Assembly: GCF_023100905.1 (NCBI RefSeq)
Contig: NZ_CP064686.1
Location: forward strand, 4,588,001-4,652,000
Direction: 5' to 3'
From: Bradyrhizobium sp. 4
GTDB lineage: Bacteria; Pseudomonadota; Alphaproteobacteria; Rhizobiales; Xanthobacteraceae
DNA: 64,000 nucleotides
A program made the position numbers and the translations under genes. The notes beneath the pieces were generated by a model, which was given only the letters and a program-made list of their open reading frames with translations, searched no databases and had not been told where the DNA came from. Shown piece by piece: positions 34,839 to 42,728 of the stretch (position 1 is its first letter; each line of letters starts with the position of its first letter).

Positions 34839-35840
34839 CTATCCGCCGAAATCCCGTGGGCTGAACGGCAGGTCCATCACCTTCCATTCCCCGTATTTGT
34901 CGGCCGGCAGCATCTTGTAGGGCTGGCAGGCCTGAAGCGCGCTCATGGCCGACTTCACAAGCGCCACGCCCTTCGCGGACGGCGGGGCTTCGATCAGGAT
35001 CGGCTCGCGCGCCAGCGTGCCGTCGGTGGCGAGCACCGTGCGCAGCTTGATGTTGACGTTGTCGGTCGGCGCGACCCCCGCCGGCAGCTTGGCGCAGCTT
35101 CGCAAGTGACGGCGCAGCTCGGCGATGATTTCGGCCGGCAGCTTGGCCGCGATTGAATCCTTGGCATCGCCGCCATCGTCCTTGGGGGCGTCCTTCGGCA
35201 GCTCCGTCGGCAATTCCGGCGGCAGGCCCAGCATGACACCGTACTTGACGGTGACGTCGGGCTCCGGCGCCTGATAGGACGGGGGCGGCGCGGCCTCTGG
35301 CTGCGGCATCGCTTGCGGCCGGAGTTGCGGCGCCGGGGGCTGCGGCGTCGGGGGCTGCGGCATGGCCTGAGGCGGCGGCGACTGCGATGGCTGAGGCTGT
35401 GGCTGTTGAGGCTGCGGTTGCGTCTGCGTGTTTGCCTCGCGCTGCTGCTGAGGCGTCTGTGAAGGCTGTGGCTGCGGCTGTTTTTGCTGCGGCTGTTCGG
35501 GCGAGGCCTGCTGCTTCGAGGACGGTGCTGCGGCCTGCTGCTTCGCCTCGGGCTTCGGCGCGGCGGCCGCCTTGTCCTTGTCGGTGAAATCCAGCTTCGG
35601 CAGTTTCAGGTCAGGGGTCGGCTCCGGCGGCTTCGCCTTGAGTTTTTCCTCGGCCTTCTCCTCGGCCTTGGCCTCCTCCTGCTTCACCTGCTCCGGCGTC
35701 ACGATGCTGACGGAAACCGATTCGGGCGGGCTGGCGTGAAACGGATGGACTTCGCTGATCACGATGATCAGCGCGACCAGCGTCAGATGGGCGATTGCCG
35801 ACGCTGCAATGTCCGTCCGTATGATCTTCCGCAGTTCCAT
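34839..35840 (-). CDS. TolA/TonB-like envelope protein with Gln/Pro-rich linker
   Basis: A 333-residue protein with a single N-terminal membrane helix (AIAHLTLVALIIVISEV), a Lys/Glu-rich helical part (VKQEEAKAEEKAEEKLKAK), a 90-residue Pro/Gln-rich linker and a C-terminal domain with RSCAKLPAGVAPTDNVNIKL, RTVLATDGTLA and a Cys pair (RSC, QAC). The C-terminal domain is TolA-III/TonB-like. It may act in the Tol-Pal or a similar envelope machine, but tolQRB are not in the window. Runs of Gln/Pro codons explain the repetitive DNA at 35330-35550. Confidence 0.82.
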   Translation of the reverse strand: MELRKIIRTDIAASAIAHLTLVALIIVISEVHPFHASPPESVSVSIVTPEQVKQEEAKAEEKAEEKLKAKPPEPTPDLKLPKLDFTDKDKAAAAPKPEAKQQAAAPSSKQQASPEQPQQKQPQPQPSQTPQQQREANTQTQPQPQQPQPQPSQSPPPQAMPQPPTPQPPAPQLRPQAMPQPEAAPPPSYQAPEPDVTVKYGVMLGLPPELPTELPKDAPKDDGGDAKDSIAAKLPAEIIAELRRHLRSCAKLPAGVAPTDNVNIKLRTVLATDGTLAREPILIEAPPSAKGVALVKSAMSALQACQPYKMLPADKYGEWKVMDLPFSPRDFGG

Positions 35841-35889
35841 CGCCTGACTTCAGGTTGCCAAGCTGGTCCTAGCATACGGTAGCCCCCTC

Positions 35890-36708
35890 TCAATCCCATT
35901 TTGGCGCGAAGCCGAAATCGGTCAGGCGGCCCTTGGGACTGGCCAGCGCGGCGATTTGGGCCATCTCGTCGTCCGAAAGCTCGAAATCGAAGATCTCGAT
36001 GTTTTCCGACAGGCGTTCGACGCGCGAGGTGCGCGGGATCGCAGCGACATTCTGTTGCAGCAGCCAGCGCAGGCAGATCTGCGCCGGCGTCTTGTGATGC
36101 AGACGCCCGATCTCGGCGAGCGTCTGGTCGCTCTTGATCCGCCCCCTGGCGATCGGGCTGTAGGCGACCAGGGCGAGCCCGTGCTGATCGCAGGCCGTCC
36201 TCACCTTCGCCTGGTCGAGATAAGGGTGGTATTCGACCTGGTTGCAGGCCAGCGGCTCCGGCGACAACGCCACCGCCTGTTCGATCAGCGCGACGGTGAA
36301 ATTGGAGACGCCGATGTGGCGGGTCAGGCCCATGCGCCTGGCATGCGACAGTGCGCCCAACGTCTCCTCCAGCGGCACGTGCGAATTGGGCCAGTGCAGC
36401 AGCAAGAGATCGACGGAGGGAAGCCGCATGCGCACCAGACTCTCCTTGACCGAGCGTTCGAGATCGTGGGGCGCGAAATGATTGGTCCAGACCTTCGTCG
36501 TCAGGAAGACGTCGTCGCGGCGCACGCCGGAGGCGCGCAGGCCGTCGCCGACCTCGCGCTCATTGTCGTAGACCTGTGCGGTATCGATGTGGCGATAGCC
36601 GAGCCGCAGTGCCTGCTCGACCACACGCGCGCACATGCGCCCGCTCAGCTCCCAGGTTCCCAGCCCGATCGCCGGTATCCTTGCGCCATTGGTCTCGACG
36701 AACAGCAT
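35890..36708 (-). CDS. Aldo/keto reductase, 2,5-diketogluconate reductase-like
   Basis: A 272-residue protein with IPAIGLGTWELSG, the Asp/Tyr pair in HIDTAQVYDNE, the Lys in FLTTKVW and the His in DLLLLHWPNSHVP: an intact AKR tetrad of Asp, Tyr, Lys and His. IPRTSRVERLSEN contains the NADPH 2'-phosphate site. The closest named group is DkgA/DkgB. ATG 36708 gives the normal N terminus, whereas the frame runs open 30 bases further. Confidence 0.92.
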   Translation of the reverse strand: MLFVETNGARIPAIGLGTWELSGRMCARVVEQALRLGYRHIDTAQVYDNEREVGDGLRASGVRRDDVFLTTKVWTNHFAPHDLERSVKESLVRMRLPSVDLLLLHWPNSHVPLEETLGALSHARRMGLTRHIGVSNFTVALIEQAVALSPEPLACNQVEYHPYLDQAKVRTACDQHGLALVAYSPIARGRIKSDQTLAEIGRLHHKTPAQICLRWLLQQNVAAIPRTSRVERLSENIEIFDFELSDDEMAQIAALASPKGRLTDFGFAPKWD

Positions 36709-36879
36709 GAGGAATTCTCTCTGTCGCGGTCGCCCCAAATCATCATCCAGGCGCCATTATGAACCCGGCTGGCGACACTGCCAACGGGCGACGTCGGCGG
36801 CCGAGCCGGATCTTCGGCGCAATGCTAACGGGAGGTTCGCGCCAAGCCCTGACTCAAGCTATGACGTCAGGCTTTGAGC

Positions 36880-37197
36880 TCAGGCTTTGGCGAGCGCCTG
36901 GAACACGGTGTCGGGCGCATGCGCGATCACGGCGAGCAGCGCGCGGGCGGGTCCCCGCGGGGCCCGCTTGCCCTGCTCCCAGTTGCGGATGGTCTCGACG
37001 GGAACGCCGAGCTTGGCCGCGAACTCCATCTGCGTCAGGCAGGCGCGGCGCCGCAAATCGCGCACGGCGAGCGAGCTGGCTTCGGCCGGCGCTGCGTTGG
37101 GTACCGGCTGGATTGGAAATGGCTGGACCGGAAACTCCTGCCCGTCCCGCAACTCGACAATCCGTCCGTCCGCCTTCAGCCGCACACGCATGCTCAT
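36880..37197 (-). CDS. XRE family helix-turn-helix regulator (HigA/MqsA-like)
   Basis: A 105-residue protein. The N-terminal 45 residues form a strand-rich segment (MRVRLKADGRIVELRDGQEF), followed by a helix-turn-helix: ACLTQMEFAAKLGVPVETIR, NWEQGKRAPRGPARALL. The HTH is typical of DNA-binding antitoxins, but no toxin gene is adjacent, so it is more likely a stand-alone regulator. A GGGGGA stretch precedes ATG 37197. Its stop is 170 bases from the aldo/keto reductase start. Confidence 0.82.
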   Translation of the reverse strand: MSMRVRLKADGRIVELRDGQEFPVQPFPIQPVPNAAPAEASSLAVRDLRRRACLTQMEFAAKLGVPVETIRNWEQGKRAPRGPARALLAVIAHAPDTVFQALAKA

Positions 37198-37257
37198 TCC
37201 CCCAAGCAAGGCGATGATGCGGCAGGCCGCTTAAGTTCGAATTAAAGATGATGGCCA

Positions 37258-37343
37258 GTAGCCCGGATGGAGCGCAGCGCAATCCGGGGCGTCTCTGGAG
37301 CCGACCCGGCGGCCCGGATGACGCTTCGCTCCATCCAGGCTAC
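37258..37343. repeat. Palindromic intergenic repeat, type C (short form)
   Basis: GTAGCCCGGATGGAGCGCAG on the left pairs with CGCTTCGCTCCATCCAGGCTAC on the right except for a few mismatches; a degenerate copy of the repeat at 34708. It separates the XRE gene and mgtE. Confidence 0.8.
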
Positions 37344-37358
37344 GGATTTCAATAGCTC

Positions 37359-38780
37359 CTACCTGAGCCCGAACCACAAGGTCGCAATTCCCAGGAAGGA
37401 GAAGAAGCCGACGACGTCGGTGACCGTTGTCACGAACGTGCCTGACGCCACCGCCGGATCGGCTCGCACACGTTCGAGTGCCATCGGGATCAGGATGCCG
37501 CCGAGCGCGCCGGCGAAGAGGTTCACGATGATGGCGAGCCCGATGACGATGCCGAGGCCCGGGATCCTGAACCAGGCCACCGCGGCAACGCCCGTGATCA
37601 CGGCAAAGGCGAGACCGTTGACGAGGCCGACCAGGCCCTCGCGCACCACGACGCGCCATGCATTGGAGGAGCCGAGCTCGCGCGTCGCCAGCGCCCGCAC
37701 CGCGACCGTCATGGTCTGGGTCGCGGCATTGCCGCCCTGGCTTGCGACGATCGGCGCCAGCACGGCAAGCGCCACCATCTTCTCGAGCTGGCCCTCGAAC
37801 AGGCCAAGCACGGAGGACGCCAGAAAGGCGGTGGCGAGATTGACCAGCAGCCAGTTGAACCGCGCGCGTGCAATGGTGAACACCGTGTCGGACAGCTCTT
37901 CGTCGCTGTTGACGCCGCCGAGCGCCTTGAGGTCCTCGTCCGCCTCTTCCTCGATGACGTCGACAACGTCGTCGACGGTGATCACGCCGACGAGGCGGTC
38001 CTGGGTGTCGAGCACCGGGGCCGCGACGAGATTGTACTTGCCGAACATGCGCGCCACCTCCTCCTGGTCCTCCAGGACGGAGACGCGGCGGCGATCCTCG
38101 TCGGTCAGCTCGGCAAGCGCCACCGGGCGGCGGGCACGCAGCAGCACGTCGAGCGAGACCGCGCCCTGCCAGTGCTGCTCCTTGTCGACGACGTAGATCT
38201 CGTAGAAGCGGTCGGGCAGATCCGGCGTCTCGCGCATGTAGTCGATCGCCTGTCCCACGGTGAAATCCTGGGGCACGGCAATGAACTCGGTCTGCATCCG
38301 GCGGCCGGCGGAGTTTTCCGGATAAAGCAGGCTGCGCTCGAGCACGACGCGCTCCTTGAGCGGCAGCTTCTCGAGAATCTCCTCCTGATCGGCCTGATCG
38401 AGCGTTTCCAGCAGCTCGACCGCGTCATCGGATTCGAGCTCGCGCACACCTTCCGCGACCGTCTGCGGCGGCAGTTCCTCGAGGATCTCCTCGCGCACGC
38501 CCTCGTCGAGCTCGTTCAGCGCGGAGAAGTCGAAATCGCGCCCTGTCAGCTCGACCAGGCGGACCCGATCGTCTGGCTCGAGAGCCCCGATGAGATCGCC
38601 GAGATCGGCCTCGTGCAGCTCAGCAACGCAGGCGCGCAGCGCGGCGCTGTCGCCGGCCTCGATCGCATGGGCAATTTCCGCGACGAATTCGTGACGAATT
38701 TCGCCGTCTTCATTGCGCATCGGCACGTGGTCGAGTACCGATTCCGCGGCAGACGCGGCACCGTCCAGATGTTCATCCAT
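37359..38780 (-). CDS. mgtE: Magnesium transporter MgtE
   Basis: A 473-residue MgtE. The N-terminal acidic superhelical domain (residues 20-150) includes LEPDDRVRLVELTGRDFDFS and the repeats ending LPPQTVAEGVRELESDDAVE; two CBS domains follow (about 155-280, with YVVDKEQHWQGAVSLDVLL and LVGVITVDDVVDVIEEEADE); then five membrane helices with the pore-lining signature LAPIVASQGGNAATQTMTV. The cytosolic domains sense Mg2+ and gate the channel. It is divergent from the first polysaccharide deacetylase. Confidence 0.95.
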   Translation of the reverse strand: MDEHLDGAASAAESVLDHVPMRNEDGEIRHEFVAEIAHAIEAGDSAALRACVAELHEADLGDLIGALEPDDRVRLVELTGRDFDFSALNELDEGVREEILEELPPQTVAEGVRELESDDAVELLETLDQADQEEILEKLPLKERVVLERSLLYPENSAGRRMQTEFIAVPQDFTVGQAIDYMRETPDLPDRFYEIYVVDKEQHWQGAVSLDVLLRARRPVALAELTDEDRRRVSVLEDQEEVARMFGKYNLVAAPVLDTQDRLVGVITVDDVVDVIEEEADEDLKALGGVNSDEELSDTVFTIARARFNWLLVNLATAFLASSVLGLFEGQLEKMVALAVLAPIVASQGGNAATQTMTVAVRALATRELGSSNAWRVVVREGLVGLVNGLAFAVITGVAAVAWFRIPGLGIVIGLAIIVNLFAGALGGILIPMALERVRADPAVASGTFVTTVTDVVGFFSFLGIATLWFGLR

Positions 38781-38805
38781 GGCGCGCCTCGCCGTCCGAC
38801 AGGTT

Positions 38806-38831
38806 GGAACGAGTGGTCTGAGCTGTTGGTT
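38806..38831 (+). promoter_or_regulatory. EcfG-like general-stress promoter upstream of the first deacetylase
   Basis: GGAAC (38806-38810), 17 bases, GGTT (38828-38831), ending 32 bases before the ATG at 38864. One -10 mismatch from CGTT. Confidence 0.4.
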
Positions 38832-38863
38832 CAGGCAATACCCACAAGGCAACTCCGAGCGCA

Positions 38864-39670
38864 ATGACAAAGATGCTTCGACTGAGGCGGACCTCGATGG
38901 CGGCCGGCGCAGCCCTCGCGGCCCTCACCGGCATCGCCTCGACTGAAGCCGCCGAGTGCCCGCGCAAGGACGCGCTCGGCACCTCCCGCATTCTGAGCGT
39001 CGACGCCAAGACCACGCCGCGCGTGGGCCTGAAGAGCTTTCCGCAGACGTTGGCCCTCGCCGATCACGAGGTCGTGCTGACCTTCGACGACGGACCGCAT
39101 CCGCCGACGACCTCGAAGGTATTGGCGGCGCTGGCGCAGGAATGCGTGCGCGCGACTTTTTTCCTGATCGGCCTGCACGCCTCGGAACACCCCGACATGG
39201 TCAAGCGCATCGCCCACGAGGGCCACAGCATCGGCCACCACACCTTCTCGCATCCGTTCATGGCGCGGATCCCGCTCGACAAGGCGAAGAGCGAGATCGA
39301 CCGCGGCATTGCCGCCGACGAGATGGCGCTGCACGGCACGCCGACGACGACACCCTCGACGCCGTTCTTCCGGTTTCCCTATTTCGAGGCCACCCAAGCC
39401 GAGCTCGACCTGCTGCAGTCCCGCGGCATCGTCGTGTTTGGGGCTGACCTGTGGGCCAGCGACTGGAACGAGATGACGCCGGAGCAGGAATTGAAGCTCG
39501 TCACCGAGCGGCTCGCCGCCGCCGGCAAGGGGATCATCCTGTTCCACGATCCCAAAGCGCGCACGGCCGCGATCATGCCGGCCTTCCTGCGGTATCTGAG
39601 GGAGAACGGCTATCGGGTGGTGCACGTCGTGCCGGCGGGCACATCGCAGAAGAGTGCCGACGCGCATTGA
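38864..39670 (+). CDS. Polysaccharide deacetylase, NodB-like
   Basis: A 268-residue protein with a signal peptide (MTKMLRLRRTSMAAGAALAA) and a carbohydrate esterase 4 domain: motif 1 TFDDGPHPPTT (metal-binding and catalytic Asp), motif 2 HSIGHHTFSHP (two zinc/iron His), motif 3 FFRFPYFEAT, motif 4 DLWASDWNE and motif 5 ILFHDPKA. It removes N-acetyl groups from peptidoglycan, chitin-like or other exported glycans in the periplasm. A paralogue follows 177 bases later, suggesting gene duplication. Confidence 0.92.
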   Translation: MTKMLRLRRTSMAAGAALAALTGIASTEAAECPRKDALGTSRILSVDAKTTPRVGLKSFPQTLALADHEVVLTFDDGPHPPTTSKVLAALAQECVRATFFLIGLHASEHPDMVKRIAHEGHSIGHHTFSHPFMARIPLDKAKSEIDRGIAADEMALHGTPTTTPSTPFFRFPYFEATQAELDLLQSRGIVVFGADLWASDWNEMTPEQELKLVTERLAAAGKGIILFHDPKARTAAIMPAFLRYLRENGYRVVHVVPAGTSQKSADAH

Positions 39671-39847
39671 TGCCGGAATGTCACGCCGGCGCAAAATGGG
39701 GTGATTTGGGCCCTATTAACAGTCTGTTCATGCTACGCCATGCAAGTATTGAGGGGACTTGCAACGGCAAAGGCTCTTGCGCCTGAACCGTTTGCTGATG
39801 TCTCCGACCTACTATGGCGGCAATCGCTTAAGAGGCAGACGGGGTTC

Positions 39848-41152
39848 ATGATCGGAAGTAGCGTTGTTGCTCGGACGCGATCGTGGATCGTCCTTTGCTT
39901 TGGCGGATTCCTCGGCGGATTTTTGGGTGTCCTGACCATCGGCTCGCCGGCCATTGCGGCCGACTGCCCCGGCCATCCGGACGCACTCGGGACCTCCCGC
40001 ACGCTCGTGGTCGATCCGCACGAGCATCCCCGCATCGGCACCATGCAGTACCGCGAGACGCTGCCGCTGAAGGACCATGAAGTCGTCCTGACCTTCGACG
40101 ACGGTCCGTTGCCGAAATATTCCAACCAGGTGCTGCAGATCCTCGCCGACGAGTGCATCAAGGCGACCTTCTTCATCATTGGCGAACAGGCCAAGGCGAA
40201 CCCGGAAGGCGTGCGCAAGCTGGTCGCAGCGGGCCATACCGTCGGCACGCACAGCATGAACCATCCGCTCACAATGGACCGGATGCCGCTCGACAAGGCC
40301 GAGGCGCAGATCAATGGCGGCATCGAGTGGACATCGGCCGCAATGACCGATCCGTCCAAGCTCGCGCCGTTCTTCCGCATTCCCGGCCTGATGCGCGCCG
40401 ACGGCGTCGAGAACGTGCTGATCTCGCGCGGGATCCAGGTCTGGAGCGCCGATTTCCCGGCCGACGACTGGCGCCATGTGTCGTCCGATCGCGTCTATCA
40501 GCTCGCAATCCAGCGGCTTGAGGCCAAGGGCAAGGGGATCCTGCTGCTGCACGACATCCAGGCCCGCACAGTGGCGGCGCTGCCGAAGATCATCCGCGAC
40601 CTCAAGGCGCGCGGCTATCGCATCGTGCATGTGGTGCCCGCGACCCCCGAGCAGCCGGCGACGCCGACAACGCCGGTCGAATGGCTGCTGCATCCGCCGA
40701 CCGAGACCACACCGATCGCGCGCTGGCCGGCCGTGCCGAACTTCGTGTTCGCGCAGACCAAGATGCTTCCGGCGCCCTCGCTGGCCGACCTCAACGCACA
40801 GGCCGCGCACCAACCGCTGCTGCCGCACAAGACCATGGCGCTCGCCAATGTCGCGGCCACCCTGCCCGTGCCTGGCCGCGATCTCTTTGCGATCCCGGAA
40901 GGCTCGGTCGAGGTGCTGCTGTCGACGACCTTGTCGCGGCGCGCCGCGACGCGCCTGGCGATGGCAGCCGAGACGCCCCGCGCGGCCAAGAGCAAAGCGG
41001 GCAAGTCGCGCGCTCCCCGCACCGCGCACGCTGTTCATGGCACACCGAAGCATGCCGCAGAGGCCGAGGGCGCTGCCCCCAAGAGCACTGCGCCCAAGAG
41101 CGCCGCGCCGCGCCCGACCCGTGTGGCGAGCCTGAAGAAGCGCGCGCAGTAG
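39848..41152 (+). CDS. Polysaccharide deacetylase with extended C terminus
   Basis: A 434-residue paralogue of the previous gene. The signal peptide reads through VLCFGGFLGGFLGVLTIGSP, then motif 1 TFDDGPLPKYS, motif 2 HTVGTHSMNHP (metal His pair), FFRIPGLM, DFPADDW and LLLHDIQ. After the CE4 domain (about residue 270) comes a 160-residue tail ending in a Lys/Ala/Pro-rich, strongly basic region, which could bind anionic wall polymers (inference). The start at 39848 gives a sensible signal peptide. Confidence 0.9.
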   Translation: MIGSSVVARTRSWIVLCFGGFLGGFLGVLTIGSPAIAADCPGHPDALGTSRTLVVDPHEHPRIGTMQYRETLPLKDHEVVLTFDDGPLPKYSNQVLQILADECIKATFFIIGEQAKANPEGVRKLVAAGHTVGTHSMNHPLTMDRMPLDKAEAQINGGIEWTSAAMTDPSKLAPFFRIPGLMRADGVENVLISRGIQVWSADFPADDWRHVSSDRVYQLAIQRLEAKGKGILLLHDIQARTVAALPKIIRDLKARGYRIVHVVPATPEQPATPTTPVEWLLHPPTETTPIARWPAVPNFVFAQTKMLPAPSLADLNAQAAHQPLLPHKTMALANVAATLPVPGRDLFAIPEGSVEVLLSTTLSRRAATRLAMAAETPRAAKSKAGKSRAPRTAHAVHGTPKHAAEAEGAAPKSTAPKSAAPRPTRVASLKKRAQ

Positions 41153-41155
41153 TGC

Positions 41156-41530
41156 TTACTGTCGCATGATGTTGGCGACGCAGAGCAAGACGATCAGCGC
41201 CAGGAAGAACAGGTCCATATAGGACTTGACCTCGCCGTCGCGCCGCAGCCGGGCGACGTCAACCACGACCTGCCTGCGCGCGTTCGTTCCGCCCGCGCCG
41301 TCATTGATCGGCCCTTGCAGCCGCTTGGTCTCAGCCTCCAGCCGCTCGATCTTCTGGTAGAAGTAGAACGCCCGCAGCGTCGAAGCTGCGCGCATGCCGG
41401 TATAGACCAGCACCAGGATCGCGATGATCGCCCGGTTCTGGTACTTCTCCATGAAATTCAGGCTGAAATAGACCATCGCCATGAATGCGAAGTTGGTCAC
41501 GAAGCGATAGACGAAGCTTAAAAAGACCAT
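41156..41530 (-). CDS. Hypothetical membrane protein with two helices
   Basis: A 124-residue protein with membrane helices at about residues 10-55 (FVYRFVTNFAFMAMVYFSL and IIAILVLVYTGMRAASTLRA) and 105-122 (MDLFFLALIVLLCVANIM), separated by a charged helical loop with YFYQKIERLEAETKRLQG. No known domain. It is convergent with the second deacetylase, with only 3 bases between the two stops. Confidence 0.65.
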   Translation of the reverse strand: MVFLSFVYRFVTNFAFMAMVYFSLNFMEKYQNRAIIAILVLVYTGMRAASTLRAFYFYQKIERLEAETKRLQGPINDGAGGTNARRQVVVDVARLRRDGEVKSYMDLFFLALIVLLCVANIMRQ

Positions 41531-41641
41531 GCGGGCTCAAGCCTTGGAGGGTGGCGCAACCGGACCGTGTTGCAAATGCGGGGATCAGGAGCCCAGACCG
41601 GAACAGCCGGCCTGAATGCCATGCAGGCCCGTCTACGCCAA

Positions 41642-41657
41642 CTTTGTTTCAACAAAG
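41642..41657. promoter_or_regulatory. Perfect-arm palindrome
   Basis: CTTTGTT-TC-AACAAAG lies between divergent genes (41530 and 41804), 110 and 150 bases from their starts. It could be an operator; no protein is suggested. Confidence 0.25.
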
Positions 41658-41803
41658 ATACTATTGCCCCTGCAATGCCGCCTTTTAGCCACGGCCGGCC
41701 ATAATGCAAGCCGGAGCAAGGCCGCCGGTGCCTTCCGCGCGCCTGTTGGCTGCAACGGCTCCTTGGAGATTTGGCGGAAGTCCCGATAGACTGGGGCCGC
41801 CAC

Positions 41804-42076
41804 ATGTGGGGTCTGCCGATGCCGAAGAAGGGAATCACCGGCCACGACGACTGGGTTCTGACCGAGGCGCTGGCGACTGCCTTAGTCGCGCTGGAACAGC
41901 TCGACACCAAGCACCAGCCGAGCGCGCATATGGACGACATCCGCAAGATGCTCTCGAACGGCAAGGAGCCGGCGGCGGTGAGCCTGCATCTCGCCCAGGC
42001 CAAATGCCGGCTGTTTCCCGACCTCGATCCGCTGGAGATCTACCGGGAATACGGCATCGGCGAAGAGTATGGCTGA
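41804..42076 (+). CDS. Small protein of unknown function
   Basis: A 90-residue acidic protein starting MWGLPMPKKGITGHDDWVLT and ending near DLDPLEIYREYGIGEEYG. ALATALVALEQLDTKHQP suggests helical structure. It has no recognisable domain or signal peptide. A possible internal start lies at 41819, and the frame can be extended to a TTG at 41771. The low number of rare codons supports coding. Confidence 0.5.
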   Translation: MWGLPMPKKGITGHDDWVLTEALATALVALEQLDTKHQPSAHMDDIRKMLSNGKEPAAVSLHLAQAKCRLFPDLDPLEIYREYGIGEEYG

Positions 42077-42098
42077 GAGCGCCGTTGACCGGCCGGAC

Positions 42099-42287
42099 CT
42101 AAGGTCCGCCGGCGACAGATCCGGCGATCACCATGACCAGCGCGGCCAAGTCGATCTTGCCGTTGACGATCAGCTCCTCCGAGGCTTTCGCGTCGTCCGC
42201 GCGTTCGACCTTCAGCGATTGCGGCCGGTTCGCCGCCTGCCGCTTCAGCTCCTCGACGATGGCTTCCGTGAGTTTCTCTTCCAGCAT
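42099..42287 (-). CDS. Small helical protein downstream of the copper-binding gene
   Basis: A 62-residue protein opening MLEEKLTEAIVEELKRQAAN with a hydrophobic C terminus (LIVNGKIDLAALVMVIAGSV). TGAGGA precedes its ATG at 42287 and its start is 10 bases after the stop of the upstream Cys-rich gene, so they form an operon. It might anchor or chaperone the copper protein (inference). Confidence 0.6.
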   Translation of the reverse strand: MLEEKLTEAIVEELKRQAANRPQSLKVERADDAKASEELIVNGKIDLAALVMVIAGSVAGGP

Positions 42288-42297
42288 GGGCTTGTCC

Positions 42298-42627
42298 TCA
42301 GGCCGCCATCGCACGGCAGGATTGTGCGCAGGAGCGGCACATGGCGACGCACTCCTCCATGCCGCCGACCCGCTCGCAATCCTCGGCGCATTCGCTGCAG
42401 ATTTCGGCGCATTCGCCGCATGTGTGCCGGTGATGCGGCGTGTTGATCAGCATGAAATGCGCCGCCGTCCGGCACATTTCGGCGCACGCCATCATCAGGC
42501 GGAAATGCTTGGGCTCGACGTGCTTACCGCCGGTTTCGAGGCAATGGTTCATCGCAGTGCCGAGGCAGGTCTGATAGCAGCTCATGCAGAGCGCGATGCA
42601 GCGCGTCATGTCTTCGGATTGAGCCAT
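42298..42627 (-). CDS. Cys-rich four-helix copper-binding protein (DUF326/Csp-like)
   Basis: A 109-residue protein with 16 Cys spaced in CxxxC or CxxC pairs along predicted helices (RCIALCMSCYQTCLG, MACAEMCRTA, TCGECAEICSECAEDCERV, EECVAMCRSCAQSCRAM), plus His and Met residues. This is the DUF326 four-helix bundle, known from Csp copper-storage proteins that line their core with Cu(I). No signal peptide is present, so it acts in the cytoplasm. An inverted repeat upstream (42669-42687) may be its metal-responsive operator. Confidence 0.88.
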   Translation of the reverse strand: MAQSEDMTRCIALCMSCYQTCLGTAMNHCLETGGKHVEPKHFRLMMACAEMCRTAAHFMLINTPHHRHTCGECAEICSECAEDCERVGGMEECVAMCRSCAQSCRAMAA

Positions 42628-42668
42628 CCGGTGTCTCCAATGCTCGCCCCCTGCACCGATCAACCAGT

Positions 42669-42687
42669 GGAACGTTGTGATCGTTCC
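42669..42687. promoter_or_regulatory. Operator-like inverted repeat upstream of the copper-binding gene
   Basis: GGAACG-TTGTGAT-CGTTCC, 6-bp perfect arms around a 7-base centre, 42 bases upstream of the ATG at 42627. The length and symmetry suit a MerR/CueR-, CsoR- or ArsR-type regulator, none of which is encoded nearby. Confidence 0.35.
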
Positions 42688-42728
42688 TGCCGTCCTGCCG
42701 ATTGTGGCTTAGGGGGAACCTCGCAAGA

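Noticed and set aside
35330..35550. Tandem-repeat-like GCTGCGGCTG stretch
   Set aside because: Explained by the Gln/Pro-rich linker of the TolA-like protein.
41609..41640. GGAAC near the gene at 41804
   Set aside because: No -10 match at either spacing.
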